Below are positions 9,245-17,660 of a stretch of DNA of 64,000 nt, piece after piece. Both the position numbers and the translations under genes were made by a program. The stretch spans positions 1 to 64,000 of the forward strand of contig NZ_JACJSI010000029.1 in NCBI RefSeq assembly GCF_014698065.1, in the 5' to 3' direction. Within the stretch, counting starts at the first letter, position 1. Every line of letters starts with the position of its first letter. The DNA is from Nostoc flagelliforme FACHB-838. Its GTDB lineage: Bacteria; Cyanobacteriota; Cyanobacteriia; Cyanobacteriales; Nostocaceae. The notes beneath the pieces are model-generated. The model searched no databases. It saw only the letters and a list, made by a program, of their open reading frames with translations, and was not told the DNA's origin.

Positions 9245-10600
9245 CTACAATTTCAACTTCTCACCGCGAATCGAATAATCTAACAACTCCATCGGGTGAA
9301 TAACTGAAATTTTCTTACCTTGCAAGTGCAAATGCTTTGTAATTTGCAAAGTACACCCCGGATTAGCAGAAGCAATTAACTCAGCACCAGTATTTAATAA
9401 ATTCTGCACTTTTTGTCGCCCCAATTCTTCAGCAACTTCCGGTTGCAGCATATTATAAACCCCAGCGCTGCCACAACATAAAGCCGCGTCTATTGGTTCT
9501 CTCAACTTCACCCCTGGAATTTGTCGCAATACCTGACGCGGTTGCACGCTAATCTTTTGCCCATGCAATAAATGACAAGCATCTTGATAAACTAAATTCA
9601 AAGGTTTATCAGTCACTGGTGAAAGTTTCGCTGTTAAGCCAACAGTTGCCAAAAACTCTTGAGCATCTTTAACTTTAGCTGCAAAATCCTTTGCCTTTTC
9701 CCGATATTCTGGGTCACTTTCTAAAATGTGACCGTATTCTTTTAAAGTATGACCGCAACCAGCAGCATTGATAATTACGAAATCTACATCCTCGTTGGCA
9801 AAACTATCAATCATCTGCCTTGCTAATGCTTTTGCCTGCTCTGTTTGTCCTTGGTGTTCGGGAAGCGCTGCACAACAACCTTGAGATTTGGGAATCACAA
9901 CTTCACAACCATTCGCTGTTAAAACCCGCACGGTTGCTTCATTCACTGGGGAGAAAAACAGCCGTTGCACACATCCCAAAATCATCCCAACTCGGTAGCG
10001 CTTCTCACCTTGGGCACGAATAATAGTAGGCAAACTATCCTGAAAAGATTTGAGAGTAATTTCTGGCAGAATTGATTCCATTGCTGCCAAACGGGGCGAT
10101 ATTTTATTCAATAAACCCGTAGCGCGAAAGAACTTAGCAAACCCCAACTTTTGATAAACCAACAACGGAACTAATAAAATCCGTAAAAGATTGGGATAGG
10201 GAAATAAAGAAAATATCAGCTGACGAAAAAATTGATCTGGTAAACTGCGAGGATAATTTCGTTCAACTTGGTGACGAGTTGCAGAAATTAACTTGTCATA
10301 CTGCACACCAGAAGGACAAGTACTCACACAAGCAAGACACCCTAAACAAGAATCAAAATGTTCTACAGTTGCCGTATTTAGAGCAATCTCACCCTCATTA
10401 ATTGCATCCATTAAATAGATGCGTCCTCTAGGAGAATCCATCTCCTTACCAAGCACTCGATAACTCGGACAAGTCGAAAGACAAAATCCACAATGGACAC
10501 AACTATCAATCAACTTTGGGTCAGGCGGATGACTCTCATCAAACCCCTTCAAATTCTTTAAACTAGCCGTATTATTAACAGAATTTTCGGAAACTTGCAT
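9245..10600 (-). CDS. glcF: Glycolate dehydrogenase iron-sulfur subunit GlcF
   Basis: A 451-residue (Fe-S) protein. Two ferredoxin-type clusters are visible: CVHCGFCLSTCPS near residue 34 and CLGCLACVSTCPS near residue 87. Two CCG-type domains follow, with QGCCAALPEHQG near 240 and DAALCCGSAGVYN near 375. With a flavoprotein subunit (GlcD) and GlcE it oxidises glycolate to glyoxylate, the photorespiratory step that cyanobacteria can run with a dehydrogenase in place of an oxidase. It lies 63 bases downstream of glcE on the same strand, so they are probably co-transcribed; glcD is not in the window. The spacer contains the dispersed motif TCTCTGTGCCTCTGCGGTTC, also seen at 34292. Assignment between GlcF and a related lactate-utilisation Fe-S protein rests on the glcE neighbour. 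Confidence 0.88.
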   Translation of the reverse strand: MQVSENSVNNTASLKNLKGFDESHPPDPKLIDSCVHCGFCLSTCPSYRVLGKEMDSPRGRIYLMDAINEGEIALNTATVEHFDSCLGCLACVSTCPSGVQYDKLISATRHQVERNYPRSLPDQFFRQLIFSLFPYPNLLRILLVPLLVYQKLGFAKFFRATGLLNKISPRLAAMESILPEITLKSFQDSLPTIIRAQGEKRYRVGMILGCVQRLFFSPVNEATVRVLTANGCEVVIPKSQGCCAALPEHQGQTEQAKALARQMIDSFANEDVDFVIINAAGCGHTLKEYGHILESDPEYREKAKDFAAKVKDAQEFLATVGLTAKLSPVTDKPLNLVYQDACHLLHGQKISVQPRQVLRQIPGVKLREPIDAALCCGSAGVYNMLQPEVAEELGRQKVQNLLNTGAELIASANPGCTLQITKHLHLQGKKISVIHPMELLDYSIRGEKLKL

Positions 10601-10663
10601 ATTTCTATCTTTCCCCTCTCTACCTCAGCGTTCTCTGTGCCTCTGCGGTTCGTTTTCTTAAAA

Positions 10664-12061
10664 TTAAATCCCACCCACAAACCGCCCAGGACTTAAAATA
10701 TTTTTACTATCAAACTGTTCCTTAATACGGCGCATCAACGGCAAAGCATTGCCAGTGTAACCCCAAACATCTATTTGTTCTTTAACCGCCACTGGTGCTG
10801 ACAGAATTGTTAAAAAACCACTACTTGCTTGAGTGCGATCGCGCACTATTAAAACTTGCTTTTTACTCTCTAATTGTAACAAACCCAAACCACTACTTAT
10901 ATGAATTAAACCCAACTCCACTTGAGTCAAAATATCCACAGCAGCAGTAGGTAACACTCCTATTTTGCAGGTAATTACAGATTCTGTATTAGTATGTATT
11001 AGTTCTTGCAATCTCTGCCATAGATTAGCTTCATCATCATCGGCAAAAATTGCTCCATTTAAACCTAACTTTTGCCCTACTTCTAAAACTCGGTTTGACT
11101 GTTCTTTAACACTCTCACTAATACTTTGAAAGCGAGCAATTAATCCCAGTCCTTTACCCAAACCTAAGCTAGACACCAATTTAGCTGATAGCAAATCAGC
11201 CTGAACTGGTGTTAACGCCGAACCTCGAAGGATATCAGCTGCTTGAGCTACAGCCTCAGCTTTACCAGTTAATATTACCGTCCCCGATGCTTCTGGTAGC
11301 GGATACAAGCGAAAAGTTAGTTGACTAATAAAGCCTAATGTGCCATATGACCCAGTAAATAACTTCATCAAGTCATATCCGGCGACATTTTTAACTACTC
11401 TTCCCCCAGCTTTGGCGATTTCTCCATCAGCACGCACAAAGGTAATACCTAGTAACTGGTCGCGCACACTACCATAACGTTGCCGTAGAGAACCTGTATC
11501 ACCTGTGGCAACAATACCGCCGATGGTTGCCGACTCTGGCGCTGTGGGATCAAGGGCGAGAAATTGCCGCGACTTTGCCAAAAGTGCTTGCAAATCGGAG
11601 AATTTCATCCCAGCTTCTACTGTGACAGTTAAATCACCAACCGCGTGTTCAATCAGTTGGTTCATGCGTTCTGTACTGACTACAACATCAATGCCCTTAG
11701 CTAAACCACCCCAGCTAAGTTTACTGCCACTACCACAGGGGAGGACGCGCCAGTTATTTGTGTGAGCGGTGGCAATGACCGCGGCTAGCTGTTCTTGGGT
11801 GCGAGGATAGACAATACAACTGGGTGAATTTCCAGAAGCGTAGATGCCTTGCGGCTTCTCGTTAGAGATCGCCTGCTGAATACGTTTTTGCTGATCGAGT
11901 TCGATATTTTCCCAAAGACAAACAGCATTTTCTTCGCCGACAATAGATGCAAAATCAGAAGCGCAGACGGCTTGCGGTCTGTCATTAGACATTGCTTTCA
12001 TTGAGTTTATTTTTTTACGCCCTACATCTAATTTACTGGCTAACCTGACTAAAAAGCGCAT
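10664..12061 (-). CDS. glcE: Glycolate dehydrogenase FAD-binding subunit GlcE, with two repeat-derived inserts
   Basis: A 465-residue protein with an FAD-binding type 4 (PCMH) domain: IVYPRTQEQLAAVIATAH near residue 85, VLPCGSGSKLSWGG near 110, then DPTAPESATIGGIVATGDTG and VVKNVAGYDLMKLFTGSYGT. The C-terminal half is the GlcE-type lobe, ending SPGRFVGGI. It feeds the GlcF cluster chain. The N terminus is unusual: two copies of a dispersed repeat are translated, giving AMSNDRPQAVCA (residues 23-34) and AISNEKPQGIYA (about 63-75). Both are in frame and precede the catalytic core. ATG at 12061 is the first start; a later start near residue 21-25 cannot be excluded, but the second insert would still be inside the protein. 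Confidence 0.85.
   Translation of the reverse strand: MRFLVRLASKLDVGRKKINSMKAMSNDRPQAVCASDFASIVGEENAVCLWENIELDQQKRIQQAISNEKPQGIYASGNSPSCIVYPRTQEQLAAVIATAHTNNWRVLPCGSGSKLSWGGLAKGIDVVVSTERMNQLIEHAVGDLTVTVEAGMKFSDLQALLAKSRQFLALDPTAPESATIGGIVATGDTGSLRQRYGSVRDQLLGITFVRADGEIAKAGGRVVKNVAGYDLMKLFTGSYGTLGFISQLTFRLYPLPEASGTVILTGKAEAVAQAADILRGSALTPVQADLLSAKLVSSLGLGKGLGLIARFQSISESVKEQSNRVLEVGQKLGLNGAIFADDDEANLWQRLQELIHTNTESVITCKIGVLPTAAVDILTQVELGLIHISSGLGLLQLESKKQVLIVRDRTQASSGFLTILSAPVAVKEQIDVWGYTGNALPLMRRIKEQFDSKNILSPGRFVGGI
11838..11873. repeat. Small dispersed repeat translated within glcE (second copy)
   Basis: GCGTAGATGCCTTGCGGC then TTCTCGTTAGAGATCGCC. On the minus strand it encodes AISNEKPQGIYA, in frame with GlcE. 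Same class as 11961-11995 and 25579-25613. Confidence 0.65.
11961..11995. repeat. Small dispersed repeat translated within glcE (first copy)
   Basis: GCGCAGACGGCTTGCGG then TCTGTCATTAGACATTGC. On the minus strand it encodes AMSNDRPQAVCA at residues 23-34 of GlcE. Confidence 0.65.
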
Positions 12062-12717
12062 TGCTACTAATATACGGTGACTTTAGCAATGCCTACGGCA
12101 AACTGCGCCAGCGCTAGCTTGTAATCAGCGCCAAATAAAAGTAACGTGAGTTCAACAGCGATCGCTACTCTTTTACAATAAAAAATACTATTTAACTTTA
12201 ATAATGATACAAATACGCTAGTAAAGGCTTGTCTTTGCCATGCCCTTACGATAAATCTATATGTGTCAGGATTTTCGTGAATTGGTATAAGTAATGGGGA
12301 ATTATATACTCTGATTTCGGACTCATCGACCACGGGTAGAGTTAGGAGCAATACTTCTCGGATTTTGCACTTTTAACTCGGAATCGGGTTTGGGGAAAAG
12401 GTTAAATGGGAAGGGGACAATACAGAATCTTTTCCTTTGCCCCTTATCCCCAGAGGGGGCCCCACCTTTTCCCGACTTCTGCAAGAATTCTATTCTCCTT
12501 CATCTCCCCTACCCCTTTCTGTCTCTAGGAAGAATCCAGCAACAGTAACTTTATGTATAGTAGTTTACTTATTCATAGCGTTTTATTAAATTAACCTTAA
12601 TGTACTGAAAACTTATTGATTTGCTGTGCTTAAGTTTTCAGCTACAAAAGTGGGTAGCCATCCAGCCCGCTGCTAATAGGTGCAAAATTGTGTTCTATCT
12701 TTAGGAGAAATAAGGCA
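12062..12717. other. Intergenic region of decayed repeats upstream of the MgtC-like gene
   Basis: About 650 bases. It holds a diverged dispersed repeat (12087-12110), a half-copy of the AACGTGAGTT element end near 12143, and GC-rich blocks around 12360-12540 (GGGGAAAAGG, CCCAGAGGGGG). A 94-residue frame on the minus strand crosses these repeats and looks spurious. AGGAG at 12703 belongs to the next gene. Confidence 0.55.
12087..12110. repeat. Diverged copy of the GCGATGCCTACGGCGG repeat
   Basis: GCAATGCCTACGGCAAACTGCGCC, resembling 6463-6487 and 39411-39435. Confidence 0.5.
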
Positions 12718-13248
12718 ATGGGGCCGATGTTTATTGCTGCCAACGATTGGCCACATATAGCGTTTAGATTATCTTTGGCGCTCCTGGTTGGTTGCTTGAT
12801 TGGATTTAACCGTCAGCAAGGAGGAAGGGCAGCAGGGATGAGAACATTTATGCTTGTGAGTATGGGAGCAGCACTATTCGTGATGATTCCTTTGCAGGCT
12901 GAGGGTGAAAGTGCTTATGCTACTACCGATGCACTGAGTCGCACAATTCAAGGTGTCGCTACCGGAATTGGATTTCTCGGAGCCGGATTGATTTTACAAG
13001 AGTCTCCAAGAAAATCTGCAACGCCAAAAGTAAAAGGTTTAACTACAGCCGCCTGTATCTGGACTGCTGCCGGCTTGGGAGCTGCAATTGGTTGTGGTTT
13101 GTGGCAAATGGGATTATTGGGAGGCTTATTGACTCTGATTACCCTCAGTGGGGTAAAGCGGCTCAATCGCGCATTTGTCTTTATGACGAGTCATGGTAAA
13201 CATGGGACTACTAAGGATTTCACTACCTCTGATGAAGATGATGATTGA
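12718..13248 (+). CDS. MgtC/SapB-family membrane protein
   Basis: A 176-residue integral membrane protein with about four helices. The family signature is near the N terminus: RLSLALLVGCLIGFNRQQGG, then RAAGMRTFMLVSMGAALF, then GVATGIGFLGAGLILQ and GLTTAACIWTAAGLGAAIG. It ends in an acidic tail. MgtC-like proteins are linked with magnesium homeostasis and with modulation of ATP synthase in pathogens; the role in cyanobacteria is unclear. The ATG at 12718 is chosen because AGGAG lies about 9 bases upstream; a TTG ten codons earlier (12688) would place that site inside the gene. No obvious operon partner. Confidence 0.85.
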   Translation: MGPMFIAANDWPHIAFRLSLALLVGCLIGFNRQQGGRAAGMRTFMLVSMGAALFVMIPLQAEGESAYATTDALSRTIQGVATGIGFLGAGLILQESPRKSATPKVKGLTTAACIWTAAGLGAAIGCGLWQMGLLGGLLTLITLSGVKRLNRAFVFMTSHGKHGTTKDFTTSDEDDD

Positions 13249-13479
13249 CCGTAGTTAACGTTCCAATTGAAAACTATACTTGCTATTGTCCAAAATTAGG
13301 CCAAATAGATCGGATTCCCGCCTACTATTTGTTTGAAAAATAATTTGTTATTTCTTAGCTGATTTTAATGAGTCTATCAGGGTTTATTCAGAGCGATCGC
13401 TGATTATAGTCATTAATGTAGGGAATCCCGTACTGGAGTTGATTGTCCAGTTAACCCGAAAATAGAAAATAATAGATAT

Positions 13480-13974
13480 ATGGACAAACGGTATTTTTTA
13501 CAGGCTAGTGCAGTAATAGTCGGCACAGCATTGCTATCAAGGTATATCAATTGGGGGTCAGAAGCGATGACAACTTCTAAGAGTGGATTTGAAGTTACCA
13601 AACCAGAGTCAGAGTGGCGCACCATTTTAACTCCAGAACAGTTTAATGTATTGCGTAAACATGGGACTGAACGCCCTCACACCAGTCCACTAGATAAGGA
13701 ATACGACCAAGGCACTTATTTTTGTGCTGCGTGTGAGCTACCACTGTTTACATCTGATACCAAATTTAACAGTGGCACTGGCTGGCCCAGCTTTTTTAAT
13801 CCAATTGAAGGTGCGATCGCTACTACTGTAGACAGGTCGTTGTTTATGAGCAGAACTGAAGTGCATTGTAGTCGCTGTGGTGGTCATTTGGGTCACGTTT
13901 TTGATGATGGCCCCGCACCCACTGGTAAACGCTACTGCATGAACGGTGTTTCGCTGAAGTTTGTTCCTGCTTGA
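13480..13974 (+). CDS. msrB: Peptide-methionine (R)-S-oxide reductase MsrB, exported or membrane-tethered form
   Basis: A 164-residue protein that reduces methionine-R-sulfoxide in oxidised proteins. Zinc ligands are visible as CAAC near residue 84 and CSRCGGHLGHVF near 129; the catalytic cysteine is in GKRYCMNGVSL near 155, and NSGTGWPSFF is the substrate-binding stretch. The first 27 residues (MDKRYFLQASAVIVGTALLS) form a hydrophobic signal or anchor, so the enzyme is probably on the periplasmic or lumenal side. An internal ATG at residue 30 could make a cytosolic form, but the longer frame has the full leader. A dispersed repeat begins six bases after the stop codon. Confidence 0.92.
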   Translation: MDKRYFLQASAVIVGTALLSRYINWGSEAMTTSKSGFEVTKPESEWRTILTPEQFNVLRKHGTERPHTSPLDKEYDQGTYFCAACELPLFTSDTKFNSGTGWPSFFNPIEGAIATTVDRSLFMSRTEVHCSRCGGHLGHVFDDGPAPTGKRYCMNGVSLKFVPA

Positions 13975-13980
13975 TAAGTT

Positions 13981-14009
13981 GCGTAGGCGCAGCCCATCGT
14001 AGACATCGC
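13981..14009. repeat. Small dispersed repeat downstream of msrB
   Basis: GCGTAGGCGCAGCCC followed by ATCGTAGACATCGC. Two mismatches from the copy at 478-506 that breaks the transposase gene. Confidence 0.7.
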
Positions 14010-14029
14010 ACCCATTAACCTAAATCGTC

Positions 14030-14119
14030 CTATTTGTTTGGCTCTTTTTTCTCCTTTTTGTCTTTGGGATCTTTTTTAGGTTTTTTAACTTCTTTATTAC
14101 TTTTTCTTTCCTTAGACAT
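14030..14119 (-). CDS. Very small lysine-rich protein, 29 residues
   Basis: ATG at 14119 to TAG at 14030. The product begins MSKERKSNKEVKKPKKDPKD and is almost half lysine, with an acidic/basic repeat and no hydrophobic segment. GGAG lies 7 bases upstream of the ATG, a good ribosome binding site. I recall similar short Lys-rich proteins beginning with KxRKSNKExKKPK in other bacteria, usually unannotated; no function is known to me. It is convergent with msrB and separated from it by a dispersed repeat. Confidence 0.5.
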   Translation of the reverse strand: MSKERKSNKEVKKPKKDPKDKKEKKEPNK

Positions 14120-14639
14120 CAGTGTTCTCCAACTAGGCTAGGTTAATCAGTGAAAGCTTCCACATTTTGCTGTCTAGGAATCAGGAAATGGTTTACCTGA
14201 TATTGTTTACAAGGCAAAAAAGAAAGTATCAGACAGAAATGCTGCTAACTACCATGATACGGTGTTGTTTGATTTTCTTCTGATAGCCTTATCTATTTGA
14301 ACCACAATTTCCTATTGAGGCGCATAGCTAGCTGTGCGCCCCAATACTGATAAGGTGAAAATATTATTAACGCAACAGTGTGTAGTTGAATAATTCAAGT
14401 CAGATATCAAGCTTTAGATGCTCCCTTACAGTGACTCTGAACCACATTTCTTGGAATTCACTGGCAGCATCTACTGTGACAATAGTAACTATCACTGTTT
14501 CTGATTGCCCTGCCTTGACTTCAGACACTCAGGATTTAATTACCCAGTCGCCACAAAATAGTCAATTACTCCGTACCCTTTTAACATCTTCTGATTCAGG
14601 TTATTCAAATTATTAAAGTGTGTTGCGATCGCTTGCTCT
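14120..14639. other. Intergenic region, no supported gene
   Basis: About 520 bases. A 76-residue plus-strand frame at 14386-14616 has no ribosome binding site and a composition rich in Ser/Thr; I do not accept it. No strong hairpins were noticed. Confidence 0.4.
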
Positions 14640-14831
14640 TCACACTGAGGATTTAGAGCGTGTATTGATTGGCTTTTCTTTAGCCTTAGGCTCAACAAGA
14701 TATGTCATTGCACTAAGTCCAACCATTCCCCCACCAATGGCATACATAATATTTTTATTCAAGTATTGGGAGCCAACGTAGCCAAAGGCAATTGCCGCAA
14801 CTGTTGTGACAATCATTTGAGGTAGTTTCAT
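14640..14831 (-). CDS. Small membrane protein, 63 residues
   Basis: A 63-residue protein with two likely membrane segments: MIVTTVAAIAFGYVGSQYL (residues 6-24) and IMYAIGGGMVGLSAMTYLV (28-46), then a basic tail KAKEKPINTRSKSSV. AAAGGA lies about 10 bases before the ATG. I do not recognise a family; glycine-rich paired helices fit a small inner- or thylakoid-membrane protein. It stands alone. Confidence 0.45.
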   Translation of the reverse strand: MKLPQMIVTTVAAIAFGYVGSQYLNKNIMYAIGGGMVGLSAMTYLVEPKAKEKPINTRSKSSV

Positions 14832-15080
14832 AAATATACCGTCCTTTGCTCAACTTGCTGTAATTGCAGATATTTCATGCTTCAGCCTTGCCACGATAAA
14901 TTAACAGGCAAAGAAGGTGGATTCTTTGCATTTATATCAGTGGTCATAATATTAAACTTCGGACTGAGCTTGTACTACGTTCTAAAGGCAGGTAATCAAA
15001 CATCCTTGGGTAGAAATTGCCTCAACTTCCCTAAGGGACTTTCAGTTAAAAAAACATCCTATCCCTAACGCTCCAAATTG

Positions 15081-15129
15081 GCGTAAGCGTCCCGCAGGGT
15101 ACATAGGGGCGCAAGGCTTTGCACCCCTA
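15081..15129. repeat. Dispersed repeat with TAGGGG hairpin
   Basis: GCGTAAGCGTCCCGCAGGGT is followed by an imperfect hairpin TAGGGGCGCAAGG / CTTTGCACCCCTA at 15104-15129. A hairpin of the same TAGGGGC...CCCTA style lies at 59140-59167. Confidence 0.6.
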
Positions 15130-15205
15130 CAAATCTACAAATAATTTGGGATAATTTATTTTTTGCAAGTTCCCAACATTAAAACCGATGATTGCCCCCA
15201 CTCAT

Positions 15206-15805
15206 TTATAATGTCGCTACAAGATCCTTTAAGCGATCGCGTCCATCCCGGAAAACTGGCCATCCATCCCCCACCAGCACTGCTTCTACCCGACTTAGTT
15301 GAGCCAACCTGCGAACAGAAGCAACAGCCTCCTCTCGATTCAGCAGCTTGTCATCTGGTAAAATCGTTAAGCTACCTGCTTTACGTGCCCGTACTAAATC
15401 CCCTGTAATTAAAGTTGTCTCCTCTAATAACAGAGCCAATTCACCGGGAGTTTTAGAACCTTGGAGTTCAATCACCTCCAGTCCTGGGACAAATTCTTCA
15501 CCATCAGATAGCCAGCGATCGCAAGGTATAGGAAAAGTGTCTTTTTCTGCCACAGGGCCAGCTATTTTAGCATAAGTTTGATCGGCAATTTCTTTACTTG
15601 CCCTAATATGCTCAGAATTAGTCAGCACAATCCAAAGCACACCGCCAAGGGATTTTATATGATTCCAATCATGGTTTGATAAGGCTACTGGGTCAATCAA
15701 GATGTTGCCATCTGGGCGAATCCAGGCAATCCCATTGAAATCAATATTTCTTGCCGGATTGAAATTAGACCAGCTATAGAGATCGGGACGGTGCAAAGAT
15801 TTCAT
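15206..15805 (-). CDS. Metallo-beta-lactamase-fold-like hydrolase, divergent
   Basis: A 199-residue protein that resembles short MBL-fold hydrolases in strand order: WIRPDGNILIDPVAL (outer strand), LWIVLTNSEHIRASKEIA (where the family has TH-x-H-x-DH), LQGSKTPGELALLLEETTLITGD and VEAVLVGDGWPVF. The canonical HxHxDH metal site is reduced to a single His after TNSE, and the later His is missing, so metal catalysis may be altered or lost. The ATG at 15805 is chosen; a TTG nine codons upstream (15832) has no better signal. No neighbouring gene suggests a pathway. Confidence 0.55.
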   Translation of the reverse strand: MKSLHRPDLYSWSNFNPARNIDFNGIAWIRPDGNILIDPVALSNHDWNHIKSLGGVLWIVLTNSEHIRASKEIADQTYAKIAGPVAEKDTFPIPCDRWLSDGEEFVPGLEVIELQGSKTPGELALLLEETTLITGDLVRARKAGSLTILPDDKLLNREEAVASVRRLAQLSRVEAVLVGDGWPVFRDGRDRLKDLVATL

Positions 15806-16026
15806 GATGATTCTGGATCGGTACTTCAACAATTGACTATTAATCTCAATAATTAAGTATATAGATAATAAGGGTATTGGGTATTGGGCATTGGGTTATT
15901 TTCCTCATCTCCGTACTCTGGATCTGGAATTTGAGTATACTACGATAAATTTATCGGTATTATAGTTTTTATCAGGTTTACAGAAATTCCCAGATAACGG
16001 CAATCAAGATCAACGGAGGTATAGGG

Positions 16027-16678
16027 GTAAGTGAGATTGAACGCCAAAAAATATCAGCGAAGGCAGAACAGTTTACAGAGCAGGTGATTCGAGAAATGAC
16101 GCGGGTGGCACTGCAATACGACGCGGTAAATTTGGCACAGGGATTCCCTAATTGTCCGTGTCCCTTAGAGTTGAAACAGGCAATATATCAGGCAATAGAG
16201 GCAGATGTTAATCAGTATGCCATTACTTGGGGCGATCGCTGATTTCGTCATGCGATCGTTAACAAAGTCCGTTGGTATCTCGGCTTAGATATTAATCCCG
16301 AAACCCAAATCACTGTTACCTGTGGTTTTACAGAAGCAATGGCATCTGTAGTGCTAACGACAATCGATCCTGGTGATGAAGTAATTGTATTTGAGCCATA
16401 TACAGTATTTTACAAATTCTAGATCAAGGGTAATTCCCTATTTCGTTCCCAAACGAGCCTATTACGTACTTGCAGATATTTCCAAATTTGGCTATAAAAC
16501 AAATGTTGAATTTACTTACCATCTGATTAAAGATATTGGTGTTGCTGTAGTTCCCGGTTCCGGTTTTTTCAGCCAACCAGAAAAGGGACATTCGTTAATC
16601 AGATTTTGCTTCAGCAAAACACCTGAGACATTAAAAACAGCTAGCGATCGCTTACTCAAATTACAATCAAATTTATAA
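16027..16678 (+). pseudogene. Class I/II PLP-dependent aminotransferase, internally deleted pseudogene
   Basis: The N-terminal part reads ERQKISAKAEQFTEQVIREM, then YDAVNLAQGFPNCPCP, then DVNQYAITWGDR, typical of methionine/kynurenine-type aminotransferases. A TGA at 16240 interrupts it; the same frame continues with CGFTEAMASVVLTTIDPGDE up to a TAG at 16420. Directly after, in another frame, the C terminus appears: RAYYVLADISKFGYKTNVEF, then IGVAVVPGSGFFSQP to the stop at 16678. About 180 residues that carry the PLP lysine are absent. One nonsense mutation and one large deletion make this a clear pseudogene. Confidence 0.85.
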
Positions 16679-17100
16679 CCGACATTATAATATTTCTTTT
16701 TTATCCTCTCTTATGGAAGTTGTAAAAATTACTTTTTTGTGAAGCCCTTTTGTTTGAGGTCAGTTTAAATTCCATTAAAAATTACGAATTTATCAGATCA
16801 TCTATCTTCAAATTAATATAAGTTAATAAAACCTAGATTAATATAATTTTACAAATACTTGATTTAAGCATTTATTTGTTAAAAAACATAACATCATTTT
16901 CGAGTTAAATTTAACTTTAACTTTTGATCCCCAATATAAATTTGACTTGCAAAATGAAACTCCACTCCGAAATGAGGCATTCTAAGCCTTAATGTACAGT
17001 ATTCCCCAGAGAAACAACACTAAACTACTGTATAATTAGTTAAAATTTCCGGTAATTATATCGGGATAGTAGGCTTAAAATTTCTGGATTAAAAACCCCA
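16679..17100. other. AT-rich intergenic region, nothing recognised
   Basis: About 420 bases of AT-rich sequence after the pseudogene, without a supported frame or strong hairpin. Confidence 0.5.
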
Positions 17101-17129
17101 TTGACTCTTTAAAAGTATAGGACTAATGT
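17101..17129 (+). promoter_or_regulatory. Likely sigma-70 type promoter of the copper-binding protein gene
   Basis: TTGACT at 17101-17106 and TAATGT at 17124-17129, spaced 17 bases. It is followed by the palindrome at 17138-17151. Confidence 0.5.
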
Positions 17130-17137
17130 GATGAGTA

Positions 17138-17151
17138 GTCCTTCCGAGGAC
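17138..17151. promoter_or_regulatory. Short palindrome in the leader of the copper-binding protein gene
   Basis: GTCCT-TCCG-AGGAC, a perfect 5-base stem placed just after the expected transcription start. It could be an operator for a metal-responsive repressor or an mRNA hairpin; neither is shown. Confidence 0.35.
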
Positions 17152-17189
17152 ACTATATTTATGCATCAAAAAATCAGGAGGTATTTCCG

Positions 17190-17558
17190 ATGATGATGAT
17201 GACTGAAACCATGACTCCAGAAATGCAGACTTGCATGGATGTTTGTATGAACTGTCATAAAATGTGCATGGAAACCATGACTTATTGCATGAGTAAAGGT
17301 GGTCAGCACATGGACAAGAGCATGATGAGTATGATGAGTATGATGCGCGATTGCTCTGAAATGTGCATGATGTGCATGAACATGATGATGAGCGGTTCTG
17401 AGTTCATGGAACGCACTTGTATGCTTTGCGCGGAAATGTGCGATCGCACTGCAATGGCATGTGAGATGATGAGCGATGACGCAAAAATGATGGAATGTGC
17501 TGCCGCTTGCCGCAAGTGTGCAGAGTCTTGCAGAAGTATGCAGATGATGCCTGCATAA
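17190..17558 (+). CDS. Cys/Met-rich four-helix-bundle copper-binding protein (Csp/DUF326 type)
   Basis: A 122-residue cytosolic protein without a signal peptide. Cysteines recur in a CxxxC or CxxC spacing along every predicted helix (CMDVCMNCHKMCMETMTYC; CSEMCMMCMNMM; CMLCAEMCDRTAMAC; CAAACRKCAESC), the pattern of copper storage proteins in which Cys residues line a four-helix bundle core and bind many Cu(I) ions. Methionine is extremely frequent, with tandem repeats of MMSM in residues 45-52. Four consecutive in-frame ATGs open the gene; AGGAGG 8 bases before the first fixes the start. It has its own promoter and a hairpin downstream. Copper buffering is inferred from the family. Confidence 0.88.
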   Translation: MMMMTETMTPEMQTCMDVCMNCHKMCMETMTYCMSKGGQHMDKSMMSMMSMMRDCSEMCMMCMNMMMSGSEFMERTCMLCAEMCDRTAMACEMMSDDAKMMECAAACRKCAESCRSMQMMPA

Positions 17559-17597
17559 TTTCTCTAACTAGCAGAAGTTTCTCTGCAACCTAATATT

Positions 17598-17629
17598 CAA
17601 GCGCTCAGACTCTTCGGTCTGGGCGCTTG
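17598..17629. terminator. Hairpin between the copper-protein gene and modBC
   Basis: CAAGCGCTCAGAC, loop TCTTCG, GTCTGGGCGCTTG. A 13-base stem with one mismatch, between convergent genes. There is no T run on either side, so it may act as a bidirectional terminator or RNA stabiliser. Confidence 0.6.
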
Positions 17630-17660
17630 AAGTAAAGACTTAAAGGTAATATCTCTGCGC

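Noticed and set aside
12067-12351. 94-residue minus-strand reading frame between glcE and the MgtC-like gene
   Set aside because: It crosses a diverged dispersed repeat and a HIP1 site, has no ribosome binding site and no recognisable protein pattern.
14386-14616. 76-residue plus-strand frame
   Set aside because: Ser/Thr-rich, no ribosome site, no known pattern; length is compatible with chance.
14877-15068. 63-residue plus-strand frame with one hydrophobic stretch
   Set aside because: No Shine-Dalgarno sequence; it faces the better-supported small membrane protein gene at 14640-14831 and ends near a repeat.
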